Shown: positions 1 through 6,167, numbered from the stretch's first letter. The stretch is DNA of 9,777 bases from DATEPR01 sp036503065 (GCA_036503065.1 DASXXM010000082.1:1-9777); one strand, 5' to 3'. Notes: generated by a model not told the origin, from the sequence alone. Numbers and translations are program-made.

Positions 1-460
1 GGCGAACGCCCCGATCGCCCAGTCCGCCACCGACGACACCGGCTACCCGCGCACCCTCCCGGTCCTGGCGAGCCAGAGCCCGGGCGCGGTGCTGTGCGCG
101 GTCGGCGACGGCCAGGACGACACCCGGATCGTGGCCGAACCCGCGCTGCCGCTGCCGAACGGCGCGAAACCGATGCCGGTCACCAACCGCACCGACGACC
201 GGGTCGCCGCCGAGGTCTACGTCCCGCCCGGCACCGGCGCGCTGGTGCGCGAACTCGTCGGCGCGGGCGGCACCACCCCGACCACCTATCTGATCACCGA
301 CGCGGGCATGAAATATCCGGTGCCCAGCGGGGACGCACTCAAGGCACTGGGCTACGGCGCCGCGACCGCGCAGCCGGTGGCCGGCACCCTGCTGGCCCTC
401 CTGCCGACCGGCCCGTCACTGGATCCGGCGGCAGCCCGACAAGAGGTGGCGAGCCGATGA
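1..460 (+). CDS. eccB: Type VII secretion protein EccB, C-terminal fragment
   Basis: The gene enters from the left edge; the first complete in-frame codon is at position 2, giving 152 residues before the TGA at 458-460. EccB is a single-pass membrane component of the ESX/type VII secretion machine with a large extracytoplasmic region. The fragment carries the typical EccB C-terminal repeat signature: YLITDAGMKYPVPS at fragment residues 96-109, followed by ALGYG, and the end motif LLALLPTGPSLDPAAA at residues 130-145. A cysteine at fragment residue 32 lies in the AVLCAV segment. The stop overlaps the next start as ATGA, so the two are very probably one transcript and translationally coupled. 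The N-terminus and membrane anchor are outside the window. Family assignment is by motif recognition and is firm; which ESX system it belongs to cannot be told. Confidence 0.93.
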   Translation, partial: ANAPIAQSATDDTGYPRTLPVLASQSPGAVLCAVGDGQDDTRIVAEPALPLPNGAKPMPVTNRTDDRVAAEVYVPPGTGALVRELVGAGGTTPTTYLITDAGMKYPVPSGDALKALGYGAATAQPVAGTLLALLPTGPSLDPAAARQEVASR

Positions 461-1158
461 CCGACCTGCGGACGCCCCCCGCCGAGCCGGCCCCCGACGG
501 CGACGAGCCCGCGGCCGCCGCACCCACCGCCCGCATCCTGGTCGGCGTCGTGGAGGATCATCCGCTGTATCGGGCCGCGGTCGCCCGCGTGCTGGAGGAG
601 ACGCCCGACATCGAACTGGGCGTGGTGGCCGACTCGGTGGCCAGGTTCGCGGTCGGCCGCCAGCCACCCGGCGGCGTGGTCGTGCTCGACCTGAAGCTGC
701 ACGGGGTGCGCGACGCGGCCGCCGTCCTGGAGATCATCGGCATGGGCCACCGAGTGCTGGTCGTGTCCGCGCACGCCGACCAGCCGGAGGTGCTCGGCGC
801 GATCGCCGCGGGCGCGCGCGGCTACCTGTCCAAGGACGCCGACGGTGCCGAGATCCTGCGCGCCATCAGGGCCATCGCGGCCGGCAACAGCTACGTGTCG
901 CCGATCCTGGCTGCGTTCGTACTCAACTCGTCCCGCCAGGCAGGCCCCAGGATCGAACTGTCCGCGCAGGAGCGCCGCGTGCTGTCCCTGGTGGCGGCGG
1001 GGGAGCGCGACGTCGACATCGCCGAGACCATGTCGATCGGCATCCGCACCGTACGGTCCTATTTGGACCGAATCAGGGACAAGACCGGCCGCAGGCGCCG
1101 CCCGGAACTGACCCGCTTCGCGATCGAGGAGGGCATCGCCCACCGCCCGCCCGACTGA
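457..1158 (+). CDS. NarL/FixJ-family response regulator, coupled to eccB
   Basis: A 233-residue DNA-binding response regulator. Residues 1-25 form a Pro/Ala-rich leader. The receiver domain spans about 27-145, with acidic residues E33 and D34, the expected phosphoacceptor D78 (VVVLDLKLHG), S104 at the switch position and the conserved lysine K126 (GYLSKD). A LuxR-type helix-turn-helix spans about 166-227, from LSAQERRVLSLVAAGE to the recognition helix near RTVRSYLDRIRDKTG. The ATG at 457 is chosen because it overlaps the eccB stop (ATGA) and gives a full-length receiver domain. All phospho-relay residues are present, so it should be phosphorylated by a histidine kinase, but none is encoded here. 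Its place at the end of a type VII secretion operon suggests it controls that locus or responds with it; this is inference. Confidence 0.93.
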   Translation: MTDLRTPPAEPAPDGDEPAAAAPTARILVGVVEDHPLYRAAVARVLEETPDIELGVVADSVARFAVGRQPPGGVVVLDLKLHGVRDAAAVLEIIGMGHRVLVVSAHADQPEVLGAIAAGARGYLSKDADGAEILRAIRAIAAGNSYVSPILAAFVLNSSRQAGPRIELSAQERRVLSLVAAGERDVDIAETMSIGIRTVRSYLDRIRDKTGRRRRPELTRFAIEEGIAHRPPD

Positions 1159-1165
1159 CAGCCGC

Positions 1166-1194
1166 TTGACAGGCCATGGGTCGGTAACGATACT
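1166..1194 (+). promoter_or_regulatory. Promoter of the monooxygenase-hxlR unit
   Basis: A perfect -35 hexamer TTGACA (1166-1171) is separated by 17 bp from GATACT (1189-1194), a 4/6 match to the -10 consensus. The predicted transcript start near 1201 leaves a leader of about 30 nt before the GTG at 1232, with the ribosome site AGGGAGG at 1221-1227. Confidence 0.7.
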
Positions 1195-1221
1195 GAACCG
1201 GTAAGAAAAATGAACCGGTGA
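1182..1221 (+). repeat. Three 17-bp-period direct repeats, candidate operator
   Basis: CGGTAA occurs at 1182-1187 and 1199-1204, and CGGTGA at 1216-1221, each exactly 17 bp after the last. The flanks repeat too: TGAAC precedes the second and third copies, so the units CGGTAACGATACTGAAC and CGGTAAGAAAAATGAAC are tandem and agree at 13 of 17 positions. The array covers the -10 element, the presumed transcript start and the leader, the usual place for a repressor operator. The HxlR-family protein encoded downstream is the natural candidate to bind here (inference). Confidence 0.55.
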
Positions 1222-1231
1222 GGGAGGCCGT

Positions 1232-2362
1232 GTGACCGGCAGCGATGAGTTCTACCGCGCCGCAAGGGAAGGCGCCGACCTGGCCCGGTCCCTCGCCGAC
1301 ACCACCGAGCAACGGCGAGCGCTGCCGCCCGAACTGGTGGCCAAGCTGACCGGGTTGTGCCGCGCCGGAGTACCCGCTGCACTCGGCGGTCCGGAACTGC
1401 CGCCCGCCGTGAGCCTGGAGACCGCCGAGATCGTGGCGCGCGGCGACGCGTCCGCGGGCTGGTGCGTGTCCATCGCCGCCACCAGCAGCCTGCTTTCCGC
1501 GTATCTGCCGAGGAAGGGCGCGGACGAGGTCTTCGGCGACCCGAGCACGGTGGCCGCAGGCGTGTGGGCGCCGCGCGGTGCCGGGCGCGAGGTCGACGGC
1601 GGTGTCGTCGTGTCCGGCCGGTGGGCGTTCTGCAGCGGTATCCCGCATGCGGACTGGCTGTTCGCCGGTCTGCTGCTGCGATCCGACGGCGATCCGGTGA
1701 TGCGGATCGTCGCGATGCCCAAGCACGAACTGACGGTCCTGGACACCTGGCACACCGCCGGCCTGCGCGGCACCGGCAGCCACGACTGCGTGGCCGCCGA
1801 CGTCTTCGTGCCGGACCACCGGGTGGTCTCGCTCGTGGACGGACCACCCGAGGACGCCGCCGCACTGCACCGGTTCCCGCTGTTCGGTTTCTTCGCGCTG
1901 TCCATCGCGGCCGCCGCGCTGGGCAACGCGCGCGGCGCGGTCGACGACCTCGTCGAACTCGCCGGCGCGCGCAAGCCGACCGGATCGAGCCGAACCCTGG
2001 CCGAGCGCAGCCAGACACAGGCCGTGGTCGCCGAATCGGAGGCGGCGCTGCGGGCCGCACGGCTGCTGATGTACGCGTCCATCGACGACGCGTGGCAGGC
2101 CGCGCAGCGCCAGGAACCCGTCCCGGCGGCACTGCGACTCGGGCTCCGCCTCGCCGCGACCCACGTCACCCAGACCGCGGCCAGGGTGACGACCGCGATG
2201 TACGAACTGGGCGGTGGCGCGGCGATCTACGAGACCTCACCGCTGCAGCGCCGATTCCGCGACGCCCACACCGCGACGGCCCACTTCCAGGTCAACGCCA
2301 CCAGCTACGAACTGCCCGGCAAGCTGCTGCTCGGCCTCGACGCGCGAACCGACCAGCTGTGA
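1232..2362 (+). CDS. Flavin-dependent monooxygenase, acyl-CoA dehydrogenase fold
   Basis: A 376-residue protein of the group D flavin monooxygenases (HsaA / HpaB-type oxygenase components), which share the acyl-CoA dehydrogenase fold and usually hydroxylate aromatic substrates with reduced FMN or FAD supplied by a separate reductase. Visible marks: an N-terminal helical part (1-110); the middle beta domain with GRWAFCSGIPHADW at 129-142; the segment TWHTAGLRGTGSHDCVAADVF at 172-192, matching the family's GLRGTGS pattern; and a C-terminal helical domain (about 215-370) with LGGGAAIYETSPLQRRFRDAHTATAHF, including the RD and H residues typical of HsaA-like enzymes. The GTG start is supported by AGGGAGG four bases upstream; no nearby ATG opens a longer frame. 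No reductase gene lies in the window. The substrate is unknown. An acyl-CoA dehydrogenase role is less likely, as the C-terminal domain is of the monooxygenase type. Confidence 0.85.
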   Translation: MTGSDEFYRAAREGADLARSLADTTEQRRALPPELVAKLTGLCRAGVPAALGGPELPPAVSLETAEIVARGDASAGWCVSIAATSSLLSAYLPRKGADEVFGDPSTVAAGVWAPRGAGREVDGGVVVSGRWAFCSGIPHADWLFAGLLLRSDGDPVMRIVAMPKHELTVLDTWHTAGLRGTGSHDCVAADVFVPDHRVVSLVDGPPEDAAALHRFPLFGFFALSIAAAALGNARGAVDDLVELAGARKPTGSSRTLAERSQTQAVVAESEAALRAARLLMYASIDDAWQAAQRQEPVPAALRLGLRLAATHVTQTAARVTTAMYELGGGAAIYETSPLQRRFRDAHTATAHFQVNATSYELPGKLLLGLDARTDQL

Positions 2363-2382
2363 GCGGCAACCCGTGCCGGCTC
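2361..2382 (+). other. Intercistronic hairpin after the monooxygenase
   Basis: GAGCGGCA (2361-2368) pairs with TGCCGGCTC (2374-2382) around a five-base loop, with one bulged base. No T-run follows, so it is more likely an mRNA-processing or attenuating hairpin between the two cistrons than a full terminator. Confidence 0.35.
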
Positions 2383-2400
2383 GACCGCACTCGCTGCCGA

Positions 2401-2407
2401 GTAGGAG
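2401..2407 (+). promoter_or_regulatory. Ribosome binding site fixing a TTG start
   Basis: GTAGGAG lies six bases before the TTG at 2414-2416. No ATG or GTG that would keep the whole N-terminal helix is as well placed, so this site decides for the TTG initiation codon of the HxlR regulator. Confidence 0.65.
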
Positions 2408-2413
2408 TGTCCA

Positions 2414-2890
2414 TTGTGGTCCAGTGATGATCTCCAGCACCGCTTCGAGGCGGACTCGGTCAGTCGTGCGCTGGCGCTGGTCGGCGAACGGTGGAGCCTG
2501 CTCATCCTGCGCGAGGCATTCTTCGGCGTGCGTCGCTACGGCGAGTTCGTCCGGAACCTGTCGATCCCACGGCCGACACTGTCCGCACGACTGAAGACCC
2601 TCGTGGACGCGAGCATCCTCGAACGGGTGCGGTACGCCACCGAGCCCGACCGGCACGAATACCGCCTCACCGAGGCAGGCCGGGATCTCTTCCCGGCCGT
2701 CATCACGCTCATGCGGTGGGGCGACAACTACCTGGCCGGTCCGGAAGGGCCGCCGATCCTGTTGCGCCACAAGGACTGTGGCGAGATCGCGGACACCTAC
2801 GTGGCGTGCCGGCACTGCGGCGGCGACATCACGGTCGACGGGATCTCGCCAGAGCCCGGCCCGGCGTTCCGTGACCGGCCGGCCACCTGA
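2414..2890 (+). CDS. HxlR-family winged helix-turn-helix regulator
   Basis: A 158-residue MarR-like winged-helix regulator of the HxlR family (PF01638). The core is at about residues 14-108: SVSRALALVGERWSLLILRE is the family's opening signature, followed by FFGVRRYGEF, the recognition region around IPRPTLSARLKTLVDASILE, the wing DRHEYRLTEAGRDLFP, and the dimer helix near VITLMRWGDNYL. A C-terminal tail has C122-G123 and C132-x-x-C135, a four-atom zinc-knuckle-like arrangement seen in some actinobacterial members but lacking a visible fourth cysteine; H119 or H134 could serve. It follows the monooxygenase on the same strand after 51 bp, so it is probably co-transcribed and likely controls that promoter. 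Members often sense electrophiles, quinones or aldehydes; the signal here is unknown. Confidence 0.9.
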   Translation: MWSSDDLQHRFEADSVSRALALVGERWSLLILREAFFGVRRYGEFVRNLSIPRPTLSARLKTLVDASILERVRYATEPDRHEYRLTEAGRDLFPAVITLMRWGDNYLAGPEGPPILLRHKDCGEIADTYVACRHCGGDITVDGISPEPGPAFRDRPAT

Positions 2891-2896
2891 GTGGCC
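2881..2896. terminator. Short bidirectional hairpin between convergent genes
   Basis: GGCCAC (2881-2886) and GTGGCC (2891-2896) form a perfect 6-bp GC stem around the loop CTGA, which contains part of the HxlR stop codon. It spans both convergent gene ends, which are five bases apart. There is no T-run, so termination activity is uncertain. Confidence 0.35.
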
Positions 2897-3690
2897 TACG
2901 TCAGGGGTTTCCGCGCGACTACGCCGTGTGTCCGCAGGATCGGCTCGAAGTCCTCGTCCGGATGCCACTCGTTGGTCAGGACGATGCCGGGCGGCACCAG
3001 GTCCAGCCCGTCCAGCCAGTCGGCCAGCACGTCCGGGTCGCGGTGGATGAACGGCACCTTCGTGGACCGCCGGTACTCGTCGACCATCCGAGCCTGCTCG
3101 ACCGGCAGGTCCTTGTCGTCGGCGGCGTGGGAGAGCGCGACGTAGCTGCCGGGCGCGATGCGTTCGGCGTAGGCGCGGACGAGGTCGCCGGGCTGGTCGG
3201 CGTCGGGCAGGAAGTGCAGCACCGCGAGCATCAGCACGGCGACCGGTCTGGCGAGGTCGAGCACGTCGGCCAGTTCCGGGCGGCCCAGCACGTCGGCCGG
3301 CAGGCGCAGGTCGGCCTGGACGACCGTGGCCCGGTCGTCGTCGGCCAGCAGTCGCCTGCCGTGCGCGACGGCGTCCGGATCGATGTCGACGTAGACCACC
3401 CGGGCCGCCGGGTTGGCGGCCTGCGCGACCTCGTGCACGTTGCCCACCGTCGGCACGCCGGAACCGAGGTCGAGGAACTGGTCGACGCCACGTTCGATGG
3501 CCAGGTAGGTGACCACCCGGCGCAGGAACGCGCGGTTCGCCCAGATCGCGGGCCACAGCGTGGGCATGGCCGCCGCGGCGCGCTCGCCGACCTCGCGGTC
3601 CACCGCGAAGTTGTGGCTGCCGCCGAGCCAGTAGTCGTAGATCCGGGCCGGGCTGGGCCTGGACACGTCGATGTCGGCGTCATCGCTCAT
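2896..3690 (-). CDS. SAM-dependent methyltransferase, PF04672 (DUF574) type
   Basis: A 264-residue protein of an actinobacterial family of putative S-adenosylmethionine-dependent methyltransferases whose substrates are mostly unknown. The family-specific N-terminal signature is clear: PSPARIYDYWLGGSHNF at residues 12-28, then NRAFLRRVVTYL. The Rossmann SAM site follows: FLDLGSGVPTVGNVHE at 72-87 (motif I) and VVYVDIDPDAV near 98-108, with D102 expected to hold the ribose. A motif with LMLAVLHFLPDAD continues the fold, and the end reads GVVARKPLT. The length is usual for the family. The start at 3690 (MSDDADIDV) is chosen over an in-frame ATG three codons upstream because the family begins close to this signature. 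Both starts lack a good ribosome site, which fits leaderless initiation. It ends five bases from the convergent HxlR gene. Confidence 0.9.
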   Translation of the reverse strand: MSDDADIDVSRPSPARIYDYWLGGSHNFAVDREVGERAAAAMPTLWPAIWANRAFLRRVVTYLAIERGVDQFLDLGSGVPTVGNVHEVAQAANPAARVVYVDIDPDAVAHGRRLLADDDRATVVQADLRLPADVLGRPELADVLDLARPVAVLMLAVLHFLPDADQPGDLVRAYAERIAPGSYVALSHAADDKDLPVEQARMVDEYRRSTKVPFIHRDPDVLADWLDGLDLVPPGIVLTNEWHPDEDFEPILRTHGVVARKPLT

Positions 3691-3697
3691 GGCCGGC

Positions 3698-3726
3698 ATT
3701 GTCGCAGCCGCGCTGTACGGTCCCAA
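3698..3726 (-). promoter_or_regulatory. Candidate leaderless promoter of the methyltransferase
   Basis: Read on the minus strand, TTGGGA (3726-3721) and GACAAT (3703-3698) are 17 bp apart, each a 4/6 consensus match. Seven bases separate the -10 element from the ATG at 3690, so transcription would begin at the start codon. Confidence 0.45.
3716..3721 (+). promoter_or_regulatory. Candidate -10 element of the split-barrel gene
   Basis: TACGGT fits the actinobacterial TANNNT pattern and stands seven bases before the ATG at 3729, the geometry of leaderless transcripts. No good -35 is seen, and there is no Shine-Dalgarno sequence before the ATG. Confidence 0.45.
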
Positions 3727-3728
3727 CC

Positions 3729-4220
3729 ATGACCACGTGGCGTGAGTTCACCGAGGCCGCGCCGCGGATCGCCGCCGTCTTCACCCGTCGTCACGCCGCC
3801 ACCGGCGGCCTGTGCCTGTTGGCCACGCTCCGGTCCGACGGATTCCCGCGCATCAGCCCGATCGAGCCGAGGATGTTCGAGGGCCAACTGTGGCTCGTCG
3901 GCATGCCGGACACCACCAAGTTCCGCGACCTTGGCCGCGACCCGCGCTTCTGCCTGCACACCGCGACCGTCGACACCGAGGTGACGGACGGTGACGCGAA
4001 ATTGTGGGGCGTGGTCCACGACGTGCCGGACAGGGCCCTGCACCGGAGATTCGCCGCCGCACTGTTCGCCGAGACCGGATTCGACCTGCGCGGCCAGCGG
4101 TTCGACCATTTCTACGCGGCCGAATTGACCGGCGCGTCAACGGTCGAGGTCGGCGACGGCCACCTGGACGTGACGATCTGGAAACCCGGCGAGGCAGAGC
4201 GTGTCGTGCGAAAGCACTGA
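3729..4220 (+). CDS. Pyridoxamine 5'-phosphate oxidase-like split-barrel protein
   Basis: A 163-residue protein of the flavin- or F420-binding split-barrel superfamily (PNPOx-like). The opening helix WREFTEAAPRIAAVF is followed by strands TGGLCLLATLRSDGFPRISPIEPRMFEGQLWLVG at about 25-58, then TTKFRDLGRDPRF at 62-74, where K64 and the DPR turn are the family's cofactor-phosphate and dimer-contact region. The rest (79-163) completes the barrel, with RFDHFYAAELTG and a C-terminal strand ending in WKPGEAERVV. The ATG at 3729 is preferred to an upstream GTG at 3699 because that region carries the divergent promoters. Such proteins may be FMN/F420-dependent reductases or cofactor carriers; the cofactor and substrate cannot be read from the sequence. 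True pyridoxamine phosphate oxidase (PdxH) is unlikely at this length. Confidence 0.85.
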   Translation: MTTWREFTEAAPRIAAVFTRRHAATGGLCLLATLRSDGFPRISPIEPRMFEGQLWLVGMPDTTKFRDLGRDPRFCLHTATVDTEVTDGDAKLWGVVHDVPDRALHRRFAAALFAETGFDLRGQRFDHFYAAELTGASTVEVGDGHLDVTIWKPGEAERVVRKH

Positions 4221-4236
4221 CCGGAGCGCCCCTGGT

Positions 4237-5298
4237 CTACTGGAGCGCCGTGGCCCGATCAATGCCGAAGCTGACGGCCACCGCGGGCCGACGTACTTTC
4301 CAGATGACCGCGTCGTAGACGAAATGCAGTAGCCCCACGGTATACAGCGCGATCAGGTAGGCATGCCCCGGCAGCACGTCGCGCATTCGGTCGTCCAACA
4401 CCCAGAACACGGCGAGAAACGCCACCAGCAACGTCCACCGGCGCGGCGTGCTGCCAGCCAGCCGGGACAGCAGACTGGTGCGCTCCGGCCTACCGCCGTA
4501 TCGGCTACGCAGCGTGCGCATGACCACGATGCCGTACTCGATCGCGTGCGACGCGATGATCGCGATCAGACCCGCGGCCGGATCGACCGGCAGGCTCGCG
4601 GTCAGCAGCAGCACACTGCCCAGATAGGACCACTTGGCCGGGTTCACGGTCCTTTCGATGACCGCGGTCCGCTCCTGTCGAACGTAACCCAGGAGCACCG
4701 CGACCGCGGCCACGGCGAGCGGCACCAGCAGCACGATGAGCACCGGCCGGGCCTCCACGAGCAGCCCGACCTCGTTCGCCGTGTTCGGGTCGAGCTGCCC
4801 ACCGAACCGAGCCACCTGACGCTGCGTGACCGGAAGTATCCCCACCAGGGCCAGAACCGCCACGAACGGAACGAACAGCACCGCCCGATCCAGCCGTTGG
4901 CCACCGTAGCCTGCCTTGCGCGCGTAGATCCGCAGCAGGCCGTAGCGCTGCTGCAACGTGTGGAACGTCTGCCATACCGCGGCAATCGGCACGATCACCC
5001 ACAGGTCCAGCTCGACCGCGACGCCGATCAGGACAACAGCGGCCAGCGGCGCCAACACGAACAGCCGGCGACGCTGTGTGAACTGATTCCGGTCGCCATA
5101 CACCAACAGAAGGGTGAGTGGCTGATGCAACAGGCTGGCCAACAGCACCCAGGTGAGCAATCGCTGCACCGACAGGTCCGCCGTATCACCGGTCCGAACG
5201 GTGAACAGGTGCGCGGCAACGAAAAACGGCACCCAGCACCACGCGATGGCCAGGTCGGTCGGCGCGTCGAACAGCCAGCGAGGTCGCGGCGTTTCCAT
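4237..5298 (-). CDS. Polytopic membrane protein of unknown function
   Basis: A 353-residue integral membrane protein I do not recognise. About ten hydrophobic segments are visible, near residues 17-34, 47-66, 79-95, 97-112, 139-156, 184-204, 223-237, 240-260, 289-301 and 312-333. Histidines sit inside or at the ends of several: H30, H58 (SLLHQPLTLLL), H113 (WQTFHTLQQRYG), H251 (ASHAIEYG), H312 and H325 (GLLHFVYDAVIW). The motifs around H113, H251 and H325 look conserved in style, suggesting a membrane metal or heme site, but this is inference. The ATG at 5298 (METPRPRWLFDAP) is chosen over an in-frame GTG at 5319 because neither has a ribosome site and the hydrophobic core begins soon after the ATG. 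It converges on the split-barrel gene with a 16-bp gap and diverges from the gene at 5519. Confidence 0.8.
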   Translation of the reverse strand: METPRPRWLFDAPTDLAIAWCWVPFFVAAHLFTVRTGDTADLSVQRLLTWVLLASLLHQPLTLLLVYGDRNQFTQRRRLFVLAPLAAVVLIGVAVELDLWVIVPIAAVWQTFHTLQQRYGLLRIYARKAGYGGQRLDRAVLFVPFVAVLALVGILPVTQRQVARFGGQLDPNTANEVGLLVEARPVLIVLLVPLAVAAVAVLLGYVRQERTAVIERTVNPAKWSYLGSVLLLTASLPVDPAAGLIAIIASHAIEYGIVVMRTLRSRYGGRPERTSLLSRLAGSTPRRWTLLVAFLAVFWVLDDRMRDVLPGHAYLIALYTVGLLHFVYDAVIWKVRRPAVAVSFGIDRATALQ

Positions 5299-5504
5299 GA
5301 ATGGAGTCGAACAGAACACCCGCCAAGCCGAAAGAGATCGGCCCGATCATCACCCGACAGGGTGGAAACGCGCGGTGAATGAGCGGTCGATGTTATCCGG
5401 TCCCGAGCAGGGCCAATACACCCTCCCGACAGATCATCGCGGCCACCCGCCGAATTGCCGGCCGGTTGACCCGGTGTTGTGCTCCATTGGCCCGGTCATC
5501 GAAG

Positions 5505-5510
5505 AAAGGA
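5505..5510 (+). promoter_or_regulatory. Ribosome binding site of the helical protein gene
   Basis: AAAGGA, eight bases before the ATG at 5519, decides the start in an open frame that extends far upstream without a stop. Confidence 0.6.
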
Positions 5511-5518
5511 CCACCACG

Positions 5519-5947
5519 ATGGAACGCGTGTCGGATCAACTGGCCGAACTGTCCAGGCGTGCCAAGGACGTCGAGACGACGGCCGGCGCGGCGAGGTCGC
5601 AGAGCCGAGAAAAGCTGACCCAACTGGTCGACCAGGCCCGCGAGAAGGCCCAACGACGCGCCGACGGCCTGCGCGTGGACGGCGACCGTCTGATCAAGGA
5701 CGCCGACAACATGTGGAGCGACGTGCAGACACACTGGCAGGACCTGGTCCGCACGGTCCGCACCGAACTACGGGACACCAGGGCAGGCTTCGACGTCGCC
5801 AGGGCCCAACGACGAGCCGACCGCGCAGCGGACAGCGCCGACATGGCGGTAGCCTTCGCCCTGGCCGCCCTCGAAGAGGCCCAGTACGCGGTACTGGACG
5901 CCACCCTGGCCCGAGCCGAAGCCAACGACGCCACCGCAGGCGTCTGA
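5519..5947 (+). CDS. Small Ala/Arg-rich helical protein, conserved hypothetical
   Basis: A 142-residue, apparently all-helical soluble protein with no signal peptide or membrane segment. Residues 1-60 are highly charged with heptad-like spacing of hydrophobics (L8, L11, V18, L33, L36, V37, L51), suggesting a coiled coil. Residues 64-90 contain W66, W73 and the charged helix DLVRTVRTELRDTR. The C-terminal part, 94-136, reads as an Ala-rich amphipathic helix (AVAFALAALEEAQYAVLDA) of a kind I recall from short uncharacterised actinobacterial proteins. I cannot name a function; a structural, nucleoid- or envelope-associated role would be guesswork. The ATG is set by AAAGGA upstream. It is divergent from the membrane protein gene across 220 bp, in which I see only a weak -35-like TTGACC at 5466-5471 without a convincing -10. 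Confidence 0.78.
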   Translation: MERVSDQLAELSRRAKDVETTAGAARSQSREKLTQLVDQAREKAQRRADGLRVDGDRLIKDADNMWSDVQTHWQDLVRTVRTELRDTRAGFDVARAQRRADRAADSADMAVAFALAALEEAQYAVLDATLARAEANDATAGV

Positions 5948-6026
5948 TCTCCTGAGCATGAGGCCGATCCGGTGAGCCCTGGCCGCGGTGACCGGCGGGG
6001 ATCGAGGCAGAGCAGGAAGACCGGCC

Positions 6027-6062
6027 CAGCCGCCCATCCTGCGGCTGAGCCCCTGTTGGGCT
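6027..6062 (+). terminator. Tandem hairpins after the helical-protein gene
   Basis: CAGCCGC (6027-6033) pairs with GCGGCTG (6041-6047) around seven bases; immediately after, AGCCC (6048-6052) pairs with GGGCT (6058-6062). They start 80 bp after the stop codon. No T-run follows, so this is at best a T-less actinobacterial terminator. Confidence 0.4.
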
Positions 6063-6063
6063 G

Positions 6064-6167
6064 ACGCCAAAGGCCAGCCCCAACGAAGAGGCGAGCCCCA
6101 GTGCCACGAAGAGGCAGCACCCAACGAAGAGGCCAGCGCCAACGCCACGAAGAGGCCAGCCCCCACC
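6064..6167 (+). repeat. Degenerate 23/18-bp alternating direct repeats
   Basis: ACGAAGAGGC occurs exactly four times, at 6083, 6106, 6124 and 6147, with spacings of 23, 18 and 23 bp. This makes two copies of a unit of about 41 bp, each with two half-units ending in CAGC/GAGC plus a C-rich tail. A more worn copy (ACGCCAAAGGCCAGCCCCA) begins at 6064. The block is on no gene and has no stable reading frame shared by its copies, so it looks like a minisatellite. Confidence 0.75.

Noticed and set aside
352..1143. A 263-residue open frame on the minus strand over the response regulator
   Set aside because: It is an antisense frame kept open by high GC; its product is low-complexity, while the plus-strand product has all receiver and HTH motifs.
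1210..1221. Three-codon upstream reading frame (ATG to TGA) ahead of the monooxygenase
   Set aside because: No ribosome site of its own, and the bases are explained by the third 17-bp repeat.
1059..2169. Long minus-strand frames of 305-363 residues over the monooxygenase
   Set aside because: Arg/Pro/Ala-rich translations without domain motifs; the plus strand encodes a clear flavoprotein.
2237..3556. A 439-residue minus-strand frame spanning the HxlR and methyltransferase genes
   Set aside because: It crosses two recognisable genes in the wrong frame and has no motif of its own.
4223..4249. Direct repeat GGAGCGCC (4223-4230 and 4242-4249) between convergent genes
   Set aside because: Eight GC-rich bases repeated once are likely by chance here, and the second copy is inside the membrane protein gene.
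4363..5382. A 339-residue plus-strand frame opposite the membrane protein
   Set aside because: His/Gln/Arg-rich composition typical of the complement of hydrophobic codons; a shadow.
6064..6167. Possible CRISPR array
   Set aside because: Repeats are too short and degenerate, spacers are not unique but themselves repetitive, and no cas gene is present.
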